Counted from the first letter of the stretch, positions 8,163-17,596 are shown. The stretch: DNA of 31,805 nt from an uncultured Lachnospiraceae bacterium (GCA_934432885.1 CAKRYY010000032.1:1-31805), one strand, 5' to 3'. The notes: generated by a model not told the origin, from the sequence alone. Translations and numbers: made by a program.

Positions 8163-9428
8163 TTATACCAGCTGGCGTCCTATCTGCTCTGCAAGTTCTC
8201 CTAAAAGCTGCTTTACCTCAGCGCCATCCCAGATTCTGGAAAAACATATTTCAAGCTGTACCCAGAAGTTACTGGTTCCAAGGAGCTTTGGCATAGAGAT
8301 AGAGCTTTGATACTCCTCCAAAAAAGCGTTTCGCTTTTCATCTGTATAACAGTCCCCGTAGGCTGCGGGAAGCTTACCTGCTGCATCATACAATGTCTGT
8401 GCATATTCTGTCTCCAGAAAAGCTGCAAACGCTTCCGCCGCCTCATTTTTTTCTGAAAAACCATTTACCGCAATGGCATTTGTGACAGACAGGCTTCTGC
8501 CTTTTAACTGCGCAGTTAAATCCGGCATCTTTGCCAGTCCGTATTCATACGGGAAGCCACCCTCGTTCTTTTCATTTTCCAGCTTTGCCAGAGCATCCGA
8601 GGTGGCAACTGTCATAACGACCTTCCCCTCCATAAAATCCTGAAGAACTGAATCGTAGGTCACCTCTTTGGTATCAATCGAAAAGAACTGATTCAAATTC
8701 TGGTAAATCTGCAGACATTCCTCTGTTTTGTCATTGTCAATATCAATCTGTGAGGAATCATCTCCAGCCTCACCGCCCACAATCATATAATTTCCAATAA
8801 AATAGTAATTATAGAAAATATCCGAAACATCCCACCGAAAGACAGCCTCTACCTGTTCGGGCGCATCATACTCGTCTGCAAAGGTCAAAATATCGTCCAC
8901 TGTCTTTGGCGGCTCCTTGCCTGCTTCCTCCAGATAGGTCTTATTATACAAAAAGGCGCTCGTCTCATAATAAAGTGGATAGCCGACATACTTTCCCTGA
9001 TAGGAAACCGCATCCAAAGCAGTCTGCGGAAAATTTTTCTGTGAAAGGACCTCTCCTTTATCCTTTAGGGAAACGGCAAGTCCCGACAGATATGCCTTTT
9101 CCAGGCTGTCATTGCTGATGATATACATATCCGGCATCTGCAGCGTCTCTTCCCCTGGATGCGTTGATGCCGTATAAATTTCTTCCAGATATTCTAAGCC
9201 CGTACGAAGCGTTGGAATCACATGGATGCCCGTTTTCTCATAATATGCTGCAGCCACATTCGTCAGATAATCTGTCATGGAATCATCGGCATACCATAAA
9301 TGAAGCGTATCCTTTTCCGGGAATGCCGCCGCAGGATTTTCCTTCGGCGTCGGCAATGCCTGCGCTGCAAAATAGGTCCCAATGCACAGACCTGCCACAA
9401 GCAGCAGAGAAATCAGTTTTTTCTTCAT
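8163..9428 (-). CDS. Extracellular solute-binding protein family 1, orphan
   Basis: Predicted exported periplasmic-binding-type protein of 421 residues, similar in layout to maltose/sugar-binding proteins (family 1). An N-terminal hydrophobic segment (~4-24) has no proper lipobox cysteine, so it is either a cleaved signal or an anchor. Family features include LHLWYADD near 42, PDMYIISNDSLEKAY near 104-118, and GKVVMTVATSDALAKLEN in the second lobe. No permease or ATPase gene is adjacent, so the partner transporter is elsewhere or absent. The start lies 12 bases after the argD stop with AGGAG-rich sequence between, which suggests it is transcribed with the arginine genes. The ligand cannot be read from sequence. 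Confidence 0.82.
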   Translation of the reverse strand: MKKKLISLLLVAGLCIGTYFAAQALPTPKENPAAAFPEKDTLHLWYADDSMTDYLTNVAAAYYEKTGIHVIPTLRTGLEYLEEIYTASTHPGEETLQMPDMYIISNDSLEKAYLSGLAVSLKDKGEVLSQKNFPQTALDAVSYQGKYVGYPLYYETSAFLYNKTYLEEAGKEPPKTVDDILTFADEYDAPEQVEAVFRWDVSDIFYNYYFIGNYMIVGGEAGDDSSQIDIDNDKTEECLQIYQNLNQFFSIDTKEVTYDSVLQDFMEGKVVMTVATSDALAKLENEKNEGGFPYEYGLAKMPDLTAQLKGRSLSVTNAIAVNGFSEKNEAAEAFAAFLETEYAQTLYDAAGKLPAAYGDCYTDEKRNAFLEEYQSSISMPKLLGTSNFWVQLEICFSRIWDGAEVKQLLGELAEQIGRQLV

Positions 9429-9440
9429 TCCTCTCTCCTC

Positions 9441-10634
9441 TTAAACACATTCTGCAAGGCTTGCATCCAAAATCCGAATCATCTCATCAATGTTTTCTCT
9501 GGTAATGATTAACGGCGGTACGAGCCTGATAATAGAAGCTCCGGCGTTAATCAATATCAGTCCCTTATCCAGCGCTTTCTGAATAACGCTGCCGACCGCG
9601 CCCTCGCAGACCAGTCCCTGCATAAGTCCGCTTCCTCTGCGCAGCTTTATGAATGCATACCGGGATACAAGTTCCTCCAGCTTTTCTTCAAAATAAGGTG
9701 TAATCTCCTGCACATGCTCCACAATCTTATTCTCTTCAAATAAATCTATCATCTTGGAAACTGCCGCACAGGCAAACGGATTTCCACCATAGGTCGTTCC
9801 ATGATCTCCTGCCTTCAAAGAGTTCTGGGCAACCTTTTCAGTCAGCAGAAACGCTCCGACCGGAACACCGCCGCCCAAAGCCTTGGCTGTCGTCATTATG
9901 TCCGGTTTTATGCCGTATTTCTGCCAAGCATAATAATATCCGGTACGTCCCATGCCACACTGGATTTCATCCAGAATCAGTAAAATGTCATTTTTATCAC
10001 AAATTTGACGGATTTCCTGCAAAAATTCCTCTTTTGCAGGGAAAATGCCGCCCTCACCCTGTACCGTTTCCAGAAGGATTGCACAGGTTCTGTCATTAAG
10101 CTGCGCTTTTACACTGTCAATATCGTTCATTTCCGCAAACCGGATATTGCCAATCATCGGTGCAAACGCCTCGCGGTAAGCCGGATTTCCCGTTACTGAA
10201 AGAGCACCCATCGTCCTGCCATGAAAAGAATGATTCATGGCAATGATTTCGTGATCTGTCCTGCCATCCTTCAGATAAGCATATTTTCTTGCCGCCTTAA
10301 TCGCTCCCTCGACAGCCTCTGCCCCGCTGTTTGTAAAAAAGACACGGTCCATTCCTGAAATCCTGCATATTTTCTGAGCCGCCTGTACCGCCGGCTCATT
10401 ATAATAGTAGTTAGAGGTATGAAGCAGCTTGTCTATCTGCGCTTTTAGCGCATCATCATAATCCTTATAATGGTATCCAAGTGCAAATACAGCAATTCCG
10501 GATACAAAATCCAGATATTTCTTTCCATCCGTATCATACAGATATACGCCGTCTCCATGGTCAAGTACAATCTGATAACGGTTATAGGTATGCAGCAGCG
10601 CCTTTTCCGCTTCTGTAATCACTTCCTGCATCAT
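9441..10634 (-). CDS. argD: Acetylornithine aminotransferase
   Basis: Pyridoxal-phosphate enzyme converting N-acetylglutamate semialdehyde and glutamate to N-acetylornithine and 2-oxoglutarate, step four of arginine synthesis. It has 397 residues, the normal length. The phosphate-binding [13 protein letters not shown] (101-113), [13 protein letters not shown] (134-146), the DE pair in [14 protein letters not shown] (222-223) and the cofactor lysine Lys251 in [14 protein letters not shown] are all present. The start overlaps the argB stop by four bases (ATGA), indicating translational coupling. An aminotransferase of the same family could also act in other pathways, but placement between argB and upstream arg genes fixes the role. 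Confidence 0.96.
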   Translation of the reverse strand: MMQEVITEAEKALLHTYNRYQIVLDHGDGVYLYDTDGKKYLDFVSGIAVFALGYHYKDYDDALKAQIDKLLHTSNYYYNEPAVQAAQKICRISGMDRVFFTNSGAEAVEGAIKAARKYAYLKDGRTDHEIIAMNHSFHGRTMGALSVTGNPAYREAFAPMIGNIRFAEMNDIDSVKAQLNDRTCAILLETVQGEGGIFPAKEEFLQEIRQICDKNDILLILDEIQCGMGRTGYYYAWQKYGIKPDIMTTAKALGGGVPVGAFLLTEKVAQNSLKAGDHGTTYGGNPFACAAVSKMIDLFEENKIVEHVQEITPYFEEKLEELVSRYAFIKLRRGSGLMQGLVCEGAVGSVIQKALDKGLILINAGASIIRLVPPLIITRENIDEMIRILDASLAECV

Positions 10635-11506
10635 ATCTCTTCCTCCTCACCTGAAATAATTGCGGTACCGATTCCATGATTGGTAAAGATTTCCAGAAGC
10701 AGGCAATGTGCAATCCTACCATCCAGAATATGTACACGGTTTACGCCGTTTTCAATCGCAGAAATGCAGTTATGCAATTTCGGCAGCATACCGCCTCCGA
10801 TAAAGCCCTGATCCAGAAGCTCCTGCGCCTGTTTCGCTGTCAGTCTGGAAATAAAGGAGGATTTGTCATTGATATCACGGTACAAGCCCTCAATGTCTGT
10901 AAGGAATGCCAACTTTTCAGCGCTTACAGCCTTTGCAATCGCACACGCCGCATCGTCAGCATTGATATTATACGTCTGGAAATGTTCATCCAAGCCAATC
11001 GGCGCAACAATCGGCAGGAAGTCCTTTTCCAAAAGGTCAAACAAAATCTTGGGATTGACCTCCTTGACCTCTCCGACATAGCCAATATCCTGTCCGTCTG
11101 CATATTTCTTTTCTACTGTTAAAAGACCGCCGTCCTTACCGCTGACGCCCACTGCCCTAACGCCAAGCTCCTGTACCATCGTTACAAGGCTTTTATTTAC
11201 CTTTGACAATACCATCTCTGCAATTTCCATCGTCTCGTCATCGGTAACACGCAGACCGTTCACAAACTGCGCCTCTTTTCCAACCTTGCCGACCCAGCGG
11301 CTGATTTCCTTGCCGCCTCCATGTACAATAATCGGTTTAAAGCCTACCAGCTTTAAAAGCGTTACATCCTTGATGACATTTTTCTGTAATTCAGCATTGC
11401 TCATGGCACTTCCGCCATATTTTACCACAATAATCTTGCGATTAAACTTCTGAATATAAGGCAGCGCTTCTATCAATACCTCTGCCTTTTGTAAAATCGG
11501 TTTCAT
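10631..11506 (-). CDS. argB: Acetylglutamate kinase
   Basis: Phosphorylates N-acetylglutamate, the second step of arginine synthesis and the usual point of arginine feedback. The gene encodes 291 residues. The amino-acid kinase motifs are clear: VVKYGGSAM near 29-37, [11 protein letters not shown] (~59-69) and the C-terminal [18 protein letters not shown] segment (~234-251). The ATG at 11506 is preferred because [19 protein letters not shown] matches the usual family N-terminus and AGGA precedes it. An in-frame GTG 15 bases earlier is possible. The N-terminal extension ([15 protein letters not shown]) is of the kind found in arginine-sensitive hexameric enzymes, so feedback inhibition is likely. 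Confidence 0.96.
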   Translation of the reverse strand: MKPILQKAEVLIEALPYIQKFNRKIIVVKYGGSAMSNAELQKNVIKDVTLLKLVGFKPIIVHGGGKEISRWVGKVGKEAQFVNGLRVTDDETMEIAEMVLSKVNKSLVTMVQELGVRAVGVSGKDGGLLTVEKKYADGQDIGYVGEVKEVNPKILFDLLEKDFLPIVAPIGLDEHFQTYNINADDAACAIAKAVSAEKLAFLTDIEGLYRDINDKSSFISRLTAKQAQELLDQGFIGGGMLPKLHNCISAIENGVNRVHILDGRIAHCLLLEIFTNHGIGTAIISGEEEEI

Positions 11507-11573
11507 TTCTGCTTCCTGCACGTTTCATCCCTCTTTCTTCCAGACTTTTGCTTCCAAGATTTTTGCATTTATT

Positions 11574-12797
11574 CTAAGAGCGGTAATCTGCATTTATCTT
11601 TACATAATCATAGGTCAAATCACAGCCCCATGCGCTTGCGCTTTCATCTCCTGCTTTCATATCCACAAGTACGGTAACCTCAGGCTTTGAAAGAAGCCTC
11701 GTTGCCTCTTCTTCGCTGTAATCCACTGCCTGTCCATCCTTGTAAATCAGCATTTTTTCATCTTCCCCTACAAAGTACAGCTCCAGCTTTTCAGGGTCAA
11801 ATGAAACGCCAGAATATCCAAGCGCACAGAGGATTCTGCCCCAATTTGCATCGTGGCCAAAAATCGCCGCTTTGGTCAGGCTGGAACAGATGACGGATTT
11901 TGCAAGTATTTTGGCATCTGCCTTGCTGGCTGCATGGATGACCTTTGTCTCAAACAGCGCTGTCGCACCCTCGCCATCGCCTGCCATCATTTTAGCCAGA
12001 GCCTTATCAACCGCATGGAGCGCCCCGCAAAATGCCTCATAGTCTGCATCCTTCTTTGTAATAAGCGGATTTTCTGCCGCGCCGTTTGCAAGCACCAGCA
12101 GTGTATCATTGGTAGAGGTATCTCCGTCTACTGAAATCATATTAAAGGTATCTTCAACGTCAGCGGACAATGCTTCCTGTAAAAGCTCCTTTGTAATGCA
12201 AACATCTGTCGTAATAAAGCCAAGCATGGTACACATATTCGGATGAATCATACCTGAGCCTTTGCACATGCCGCCGACGGTAACGGTCCTGCCGCCGATT
12301 TCTACGGTAATCGCCATCTGCTTTGAAATGGTGTCCGTCGTCATAATCGCCTGCGCAGCCTCATCTCCTGCTTCTTTTGTGGCTGCCTTCTTTTCCGCAA
12401 GCAGTCCTACGCCCAGCTTTACCTTATCCATTGGGAGCTGCATCCCGATAACCCCTGTGGAAGCTACCAGCACGGCATCCGCCGGAATCTGCAGCGCCGC
12501 TGCCACTGCATCCGCTGTTTCCTTACAGTAGCCATAGCCCTGTTTACCTGTACAGGCATTGGCGATACCGGAATTTACAACCACCGCATGTACCGCACCG
12601 CCCGCTCTTACAAGCTCTCTGTCCCAGATAACAGGAGCCGCCTTGACTACATTGCTGGTAAAGGTTCCTGCTGTTACACAGGGTCTTTCACTGTAAATGA
12701 GCGCCATATCCTTCCTGTTTTTGTATTTGACGCCTGCTTCTGCGCCTGCTGCCATAAATCCCTTTGCTGCGGTTACACCGCCTGCTATCTGCTCCAT
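11574..12797 (-). CDS. argJ: Bifunctional ornithine acetyltransferase / N-acetylglutamate synthase
   Basis: Transfers the acetyl group from N-acetylornithine to glutamate, making ornithine and recycling the acetyl group; bifunctional forms also use acetyl-CoA. It has 407 residues, normal for ArgJ. The precursor is self-cleaved before the catalytic threonine, here Thr190 in HPNMCTMLGFITTD. The upstream GGMCKGSGMIHPNM and downstream NTSTND-like DGDTSTNDTLL segments are intact. GGAG precedes the ATG. No argA or argE is present in the window, so the cyclic acetyl route is the one encoded. Whether it is mono- or bifunctional cannot be told from sequence. Confidence 0.96.
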   Translation of the reverse strand: MEQIAGGVTAAKGFMAAGAEAGVKYKNRKDMALIYSERPCVTAGTFTSNVVKAAPVIWDRELVRAGGAVHAVVVNSGIANACTGKQGYGYCKETADAVAAALQIPADAVLVASTGVIGMQLPMDKVKLGVGLLAEKKAATKEAGDEAAQAIMTTDTISKQMAITVEIGGRTVTVGGMCKGSGMIHPNMCTMLGFITTDVCITKELLQEALSADVEDTFNMISVDGDTSTNDTLLVLANGAAENPLITKKDADYEAFCGALHAVDKALAKMMAGDGEGATALFETKVIHAASKADAKILAKSVICSSLTKAAIFGHDANWGRILCALGYSGVSFDPEKLELYFVGEDEKMLIYKDGQAVDYSEEEATRLLSKPEVTVLVDMKAGDESASAWGCDLTYDYVKINADYRS

Positions 12798-12831
12798 GCC
12801 GTTTTTCTCCTCTTTCCTTATCGCTTATCTG

Positions 12832-13275
12832 CTATTTATTAAATGCAACGATATTTTCCGTATTTAAAACAAAATCATAATAATTTAAATCTTCCCGCTT
12901 CTTCCAGCCAATCCTCTTCCAAAAGGCGTTGCCAATATCATTTGCAGTAAATGCAATCAGTGATACCTTGCTGATTTTCTCTTTCCGAAGCGCTTCCATT
13001 GCAAAAACGACCATTGCTCTGCCGATTCCCTGCCTGCGGAAGTTTTCCGCAACGCATACATGATAAAGACATCCACGCCTGCCATCATGCCCGCACAGGA
13101 TTGCTCCGACAACTCTGCCGTTTTCTTCTGCTACTACGCTTGTATGCGGGTTCCGCAAAAGGAACCGTTCAACGCCTTCGCGGGAATCATCTATACTCCG
13201 CATTGCAAATCCTTTTACTGTCATCCAGAGCGCATATACCTGCTCATAATCCTCAATCTTCATTTCCCGTATCAT
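12832..13275 (-). CDS. GNAT-family N-acetyltransferase
   Basis: Small acetyl-CoA-dependent acetyltransferase of 147 residues. The acetyl-CoA pyrophosphate loop is RRQGIGRAMV (~80-89), preceded by the beta strand LYHVCVAENF. The tail NAFWKRIGWKKREDLNYY is typical of the fold. The start overlaps the flippase stop region by 23 bases, and argJ follows after 34 bases, so it is read within the arg transcript. A role as a substitute acetylglutamate synthase is tempting, but its short single domain is not specific, and it could equally acetylate a protein or small amine. Confidence 0.85.
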   Translation of the reverse strand: MIREMKIEDYEQVYALWMTVKGFAMRSIDDSREGVERFLLRNPHTSVVAEENGRVVGAILCGHDGRRGCLYHVCVAENFRRQGIGRAMVVFAMEALRKEKISKVSLIAFTANDIGNAFWKRIGWKKREDLNYYDFVLNTENIVAFNK

Positions 13276-15025
13276 TTTTTTCGCCTTTTCTATCGCTCTT
13301 TGCAGAGTTTTTTTGTTTGCTGTCTGCCTTTTCCCTCTTTTTACGAGACTTCCTTTTTCCCTTTACGGGGCGTGCCGCAGCCACATTTTCCGGGTCTCGG
13401 AGAAGGTAGCATTTTCTTCCAATGGAAATCAGAAGCGTTCCCTTCGGAAGCTGTCTAAGGTCCGCTTCCTCTACGCCTCCAAGCGCCATTACAGCCGCAA
13501 AATAAGTAACCCCCGCTACGAGCAGTGAAGCAGCAAGCGCACATACATTGACCGGGAGTAGATAATACACGCCCTCATAGACTCCGCCTGCCAGAATTCC
13601 CATCAGAACTGCCGCCATCAGAGGCTTGCAGAAGGTTTTGACAAGCTCCTGCTTATACTGAAGCGCCCTTCTGACCGCAACCTGATTCAAAAGGCACATC
13701 AACAGCGAATATACTATCATTGCCACCGATAGCGCATACAAATTCATATCTGTATAAAGAAGAAGTCCTACTAAAACCAGCGTCTGCACAATAAGCGCGG
13801 CAAGCGCATTGATTACCGGACGGTTTACCTGTCCGACTGCCTGCAGAACACCGTTGGTAATCGTCGAAAGTCCATAAAGCACAACCGTAATGCCAATGGA
13901 GGCAAGCAGCATAGACGCCTGCTCAAGTGACGCACGCTGTGGAAACAAAAGCTGTGTAATCGGCTTTGCCAGCACAATCAGGCCAATCGCTGAAGGAATG
14001 GAAATCAGCATCGTTGTACGCACTGCCTGTCCGATTTTCTGCCGTACCGCCTCACTGTCTCCCACTGCAAAGGATGCAGAAACTGCCGGTATAATCGCCG
14101 CCGACATCGCAGACGCCAGTGCAATCGGGATGTTGGAAATAACAACTGCCTTCCCGGCAAAAATACCATACATGGTCGCAATCTCCGGCTCCGCCACATT
14201 CTTTATGCCGGAAAGAATTCCTGAATAAATCGTCTGGTTTAGGGAGGTACTGAAATTATAAATAAAGGTGCTTAAAATAATTGGCGTAACCATTCCGATA
14301 ATCGTCTTAAATACCGTTCCATAAGAATCTGTCTTATGTCCTGTATCTCTCCGTATCCGTCTCTTTATCATGCTTCTGTTAAGTAGATAAACGCCACCCA
14401 TAAACAGCAGCGCTCCAAGCACACCTGCGCTTGTACCAACTGCGCTTCCGACCGCGCCATATACAGCTCTGGTCGTATCGGATTCCATCTCTACTAGGGA
14501 AATGAAGCCAATCGCAGCTAAAATGCTGACCGCTGCATTGAGTATCTGTTCCAGTATCTGTGAAACCGAAGTTTGCAGCATCGTGCCATGCGCCTGAAAA
14601 TAGCCGCGCAAAACGCCAAGCAGCCCCGATAAAAAAATAGTCGGTGCAAATACCCGCAGTACTACCGCAGAATTTTCCTGTACCAGAAGGTCAGCGCAGA
14701 AAAATGTAAACAGGCTGGCGATTCCGCCAACCACAATGACATAGAGCAGCGCACATTGAAAGACCCTGTACGCATTCTTATATTCTTTTAATGCAAGCTT
14801 CCCCGCAATAACCTTGGAAATTGCAGAAGGAATGCTGTAGGAGGATACCAGCAGAATGATTACATAAAAATTATATGCCAGACTGTAGTAGCCATTCCCC
14901 TCGTCCCCAATAATACCCGTAAGGGGACTTCTGTATAAAATGCCGATAATCCTGCACAGAATCCCGGCTGCCGCCAGAATCCCCGCCTGCAGGATAAATC
15001 CGCCCTTTTTCTTTTTGCCAGGCAT
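13253..15025 (-). CDS. MOP-superfamily flippase, MurJ/SpoVB type
   Basis: Polytopic membrane protein of 590 residues with about 14 hydrophobic segments, matching the MurJ/SpoVB/polysaccharide-export branch. Members flip lipid-linked sugars, including the peptidoglycan precursor lipid II, across the membrane. The N-terminus ILAAAGILCRIIGILYRSPL and the repeated GVLQAVGQVNRPVINALAAL segment are typical. A long basic and charged tail follows the last membrane segment (about 550-590, rich in K, R, S and D), longer than usual. It stands between argC and the GNAT gene; its start is 14 bases after argC with AGGAGAGG before the ATG. There is no obvious metabolic link with arginine. Confidence 0.87.
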   Translation of the reverse strand: MPGKKKKGGFILQAGILAAAGILCRIIGILYRSPLTGIIGDEGNGYYSLAYNFYVIILLVSSYSIPSAISKVIAGKLALKEYKNAYRVFQCALLYVIVVGGIASLFTFFCADLLVQENSAVVLRVFAPTIFLSGLLGVLRGYFQAHGTMLQTSVSQILEQILNAAVSILAAIGFISLVEMESDTTRAVYGAVGSAVGTSAGVLGALLFMGGVYLLNRSMIKRRIRRDTGHKTDSYGTVFKTIIGMVTPIILSTFIYNFSTSLNQTIYSGILSGIKNVAEPEIATMYGIFAGKAVVISNIPIALASAMSAAIIPAVSASFAVGDSEAVRQKIGQAVRTTMLISIPSAIGLIVLAKPITQLLFPQRASLEQASMLLASIGITVVLYGLSTITNGVLQAVGQVNRPVINALAALIVQTLVLVGLLLYTDMNLYALSVAMIVYSLLMCLLNQVAVRRALQYKQELVKTFCKPLMAAVLMGILAGGVYEGVYYLLPVNVCALAASLLVAGVTYFAAVMALGGVEEADLRQLPKGTLLISIGRKCYLLRDPENVAAARPVKGKRKSRKKREKADSKQKNSAKSDRKGEKNDTGNED

Positions 15026-15039
15026 AGCCTCTCCTTACC

Positions 15040-16095
15040 TTACGGAAATACAGGAACCAGCATAAGCCCTTTGGTTTCAGGAAGTCCAAATAAGAGATTC
15101 ATATTCTGAACTGCCTGTCCGGCAGCGCCCTTTACCAGATTGTCAAGCGCTCCCATCATTACAATCCTGCCGGTTCTTTCATCTATCTTAAAGTTCACAT
15201 CTACATAGTTGCTTCCCTCTACCCATCTTGTTTCCGGGCAGACATTTTCCGGCAGTACCCTGATAAATGCTTCTTTTTCATAGTAAGAATTGTATACATT
15301 TCTAATTTCTTCTGCCGAAGGCAGGCTTCCATCCTCTTTTCTCTTTAAGGACGCATACTCTGTCACAAGGATACCCCTGTTCATTGGAACAAGATGCGGC
15401 GTAAAATTAACCAGAATCTCATGTCCGGCAGCATAGCCAAGCTGCTCCTCAATCTCAGGCGTATGTCTGTGTGTAGTAACGCCGTATGCCTTAATGCTCT
15501 CATTTACCTCACAGAAAAGATTCGGCACCTTTGCGCCCCTGCCAGCACCGGAGGTTCCGCTTTTTGCATCTATGATAAGCGTATCAGGATCAATCAGCCC
15601 TTCCTTTACAAGAGGATACGCAGTCAGAATCGAACAGGTCGTATAGCAGCCGGGATTAGCAACCAGTCTTGCCTGCTTTACATCCTCACGATTGATTTCA
15701 CAGAGTCCATAGACCGCCTCATTGATAAACTGCGGCGATTTATGGGTAATGCCATACCATTTTTCATATACGGCAACATCCTTGATACGGAAATCAGCGC
15801 TCAAATCAACAATCTTTACCTTTTCCAAAATTTCTTCCTTTAATATAGAAGCAAGATACCCCTGCGGTGTCGCGGTAAAGATGATGTCCACTTTTTCTGC
15901 AAGCTCATCAATATTATCATCCAGACACTTATCCGGAACGATTTCAAAAAAGTTCCTGTAAATGTCTGCATATTTTTCATCTACATAGCTTCTGGAGCCA
16001 TACCAGACAATCTGTACATCGCCGTGTCCAAGCAGCAGTCTTACCAATTCTGCCCCGGCGTATCCTGTAGCGCCAATAATTCCTGCCTTTATCAT
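15040..16095 (-). CDS. argC: N-acetyl-gamma-glutamyl-phosphate reductase
   Basis: NADPH-dependent reductase for step three of arginine synthesis, making N-acetylglutamate semialdehyde. It has 351 residues, normal length. The nucleotide-binding loop GIIGATGYAGAELVRLL (5-21), the catalytic Cys150 in ANPGCYTTCS, KSGTSGAGRGAK and the H..RH (TTHRHTPEIEEQL) segment are all present. It is the first gene of the leftward arg transcript. A very good promoter and a candidate ARG box lie directly upstream. AAGGAT precedes the start. Confidence 0.96.
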   Translation of the reverse strand: MIKAGIIGATGYAGAELVRLLLGHGDVQIVWYGSRSYVDEKYADIYRNFFEIVPDKCLDDNIDELAEKVDIIFTATPQGYLASILKEEILEKVKIVDLSADFRIKDVAVYEKWYGITHKSPQFINEAVYGLCEINREDVKQARLVANPGCYTTCSILTAYPLVKEGLIDPDTLIIDAKSGTSGAGRGAKVPNLFCEVNESIKAYGVTTHRHTPEIEEQLGYAAGHEILVNFTPHLVPMNRGILVTEYASLKRKEDGSLPSAEEIRNVYNSYYEKEAFIRVLPENVCPETRWVEGSNYVDVNFKIDERTGRIVMMGALDNLVKGAAGQAVQNMNLLFGLPETKGLMLVPVFP

Positions 16096-16138
16096 AGTAT
16101 ATCCTTTCCGGTCATTTTTTCCAAATTCTCTTCTTACT

Positions 16139-16167
16139 AATATAAACTAATAATCCGCCTCTGTCAA
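16139..16167 (-). promoter_or_regulatory. Sigma-A promoter of the argC operon
   Basis: On the minus strand a perfect TTGACA (16162-16167) is followed after exactly 17 bases by TATATT (16139-16144). Transcription would begin about 35 bases before the argC ATG. It is among the best promoter matches in the window. Confidence 0.82.
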
Positions 16168-16185
16168 CGTGCATAATTATACATT
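16168..16185. promoter_or_regulatory. Candidate ARG box next to the argC promoter
   Basis: This 18-base stretch (CGTGCATAATTATACATT) matches 13 of 18 positions of the AhrC/ArgR box as I recall it for Bacillus, read in reverse complement (CTTGCATTTTTATTCATG). It touches the -35 box of the argC promoter. Bound repressor there would compete with RNA polymerase. The regulator gene is not in the window. Confidence 0.5.
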
Positions 16186-16249
16186 CACATTCCATTTTAT
16201 TCAATACTTTTTTGAATAATTTGTATAATTATTTATTGAGTAAATGTGT

Positions 16250-16267
16250 TTTGCATAATTTTTCACT
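16250..16267. promoter_or_regulatory. Candidate ARG box next to the argG promoter
   Basis: TTTGCATAATTTTTCACT matches 12 of 18 positions of the same reverse-complement AhrC box and ends on the first base of the argG -35 box. A weaker half-match (TTGAAT) lies at 16212-16217 between the two boxes. Together they suggest joint arginine control of both divergent units. Confidence 0.45.
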
Positions 16268-16295
16268 TGCAATATGAATACAAATGTTGTATATT
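16267..16295 (+). promoter_or_regulatory. Sigma-A promoter of argG
   Basis: TTGCAA (16267-16272), a 17-base spacer, then TATATT (16290-16295). The predicted transcript starts about 70 bases before the argG ATG. Confidence 0.65.
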
Positions 16296-16307
16296 AGGTG
16301 CATGACT

Positions 16308-16331
16308 GATATGCGGCATATTCTGCATATC
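16308..16331 (+). promoter_or_regulatory. Hairpin in the argG leader
   Basis: GATATGC and GCATATC form a 7-bp stem around a 10-base loop just after the predicted start of the argG transcript. There is no T-run, so it is not a terminator. It may stabilise the mRNA or be an operator; I cannot choose. Confidence 0.35.
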
Positions 16332-16372
16332 CATTTACAGGAAATCATTTGATAAAATAGGAGGCATTTATT

Positions 16373-17596
16373 ATGAAAGAACGAGTAGTTTTGGCTTATT
16401 CAGGCGGTCTGGATACCACCGCAATCATCCCCTGGTTAAAGGAAAACTTTGATTATGAGGTTGTCTGTGTCTGCATCAACTGCGGACAGGAGGAAGAACT
16501 GGATGGTCTGGCAGAAAGAGCCAAAGCCTGCGGTGCCGAAAAATTATACATTGAAGACGTAACCGATGAATTCTGTGATGAATACATAGTTCCCTGCGTA
16601 CAGGCGCATGCTGTTTATGAAAACAAATACCTGCTTGGTACTTCTATGGCAAGACCTGTGATTGCAAAAAAACTGGTTGAAATTGCAAGAAAAGAAAACG
16701 CTGTTGCAATCTGCCATGGTGCAACCGGTAAGGGTAATGACCAGATTCGTTTCGAGCTTGGCATCAAAGCTCTCGCTCCTGACATCAAAATCATCGCAGC
16801 ATGGAGAAGTGATAAGTGGAAGCTCGATTCCCGTGAAAGCGAAATCGCTTACTGCAAGGCACATGGCATCAACCTTCCTTTCTCCGCAGACTCCAGCTAC
16901 AGCCGTGACAGAAACATCTGGCACATCAGCCATGAGGGTCTTGAGCTTGAAGATCCTGCAAATGAACCTAACTATGACCATCTGCTTGTTCTCGGCACAA
17001 CACCAGAAAAAGCACCGGATGAAGGCGAATATGTTACCATGACCTTTGAAAAGGGTGTTCCGACCTCTGTCAACGGCAAAAAGATGAAGGTTTCTGATAT
17101 TATCCGCACACTGAACGCATTAGGCGGCAAGCACGGCATCGGCATCATTGACATCGTAGAAAACCGTGTTGTCGGCATGAAATCCAGAGGCGTATACGAA
17201 ACTCCCGGCGGAACCATCCTCTATGAAGCACATCAGCAGCTGGAGGAGCTGATTCTTGACCGTGATACCTATCGTGAAAAAGAAGAAATGGGCAACAAGC
17301 TTGCTCAAATCGTATATGAAGGAAAATGGTTTACCCCTCTGCGCGAGGCTGCTCAGGCGTTCATCGAATCTACACAGCAGTATGTAACCGGTGAAGTAAA
17401 ATTCAAGCTCTATAAAGGCAACATTATCAAAGCTGGAACCACCTCTCCGTATTCCTTATACAATGAGAGCATCGCTTCCTTTACTACCGGCGATATGTAT
17501 GACCACCATGACGCAGAAGGCTTTATCAACCTGTTTGGACTTTCCTGCAAGGTACGCGCTATGAAGATGCAGGAAGTTGAAAAGAACCAGAAATAG
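16373..17596 (+). CDS. argG: Argininosuccinate synthase
   Basis: ATP-dependent ligase joining citrulline and aspartate to argininosuccinate. It has 407 residues, normal length. The ATP-pyrophosphatase P-loop SGGLDTTAIIPWL is at ~10-22. Further family segments are GCHGATGKGNDQ-like CHGATGKGNDQIRFE, SYSRDRNIWHISHEG and GIGIIDIVENRVVGMKSRGVYETPGG. AGGAGG eight bases before the ATG supports the start. The gene is divergent from argC and shares the regulatory gap. argH and argF are not in the window, so the route from ornithine to arginine is only partly encoded here. Confidence 0.97.
   Translation: MKERVVLAYSGGLDTTAIIPWLKENFDYEVVCVCINCGQEEELDGLAERAKACGAEKLYIEDVTDEFCDEYIVPCVQAHAVYENKYLLGTSMARPVIAKKLVEIARKENAVAICHGATGKGNDQIRFELGIKALAPDIKIIAAWRSDKWKLDSRESEIAYCKAHGINLPFSADSSYSRDRNIWHISHEGLELEDPANEPNYDHLLVLGTTPEKAPDEGEYVTMTFEKGVPTSVNGKKMKVSDIIRTLNALGGKHGIGIIDIVENRVVGMKSRGVYETPGGTILYEAHQQLEELILDRDTYREKEEMGNKLAQIVYEGKWFTPLREAAQAFIESTQQYVTGEVKFKLYKGNIIKAGTTSPYSLYNESIASFTTGDMYDHHDAEGFINLFGLSCKVRAMKMQEVEKNQK

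Noticed and set aside
7656..8310. Long open frame on the plus strand opposite the YdcZ-type gene
   Set aside because: It is antisense to a gene with clear family features, has no ribosome site and encodes no recognisable protein.
13253..15025. Calling the flippase murJ or spoVB by name
   Set aside because: The MOP superfamily is clear, but the branch cannot be decided by eye, and the sporulation or cell-wall context that would settle it is missing.
16308..16331. Riboswitch or T-box in the argG leader
   Set aside because: The leader is only about 70 bases and holds a single small hairpin without specifier or antiterminator features.
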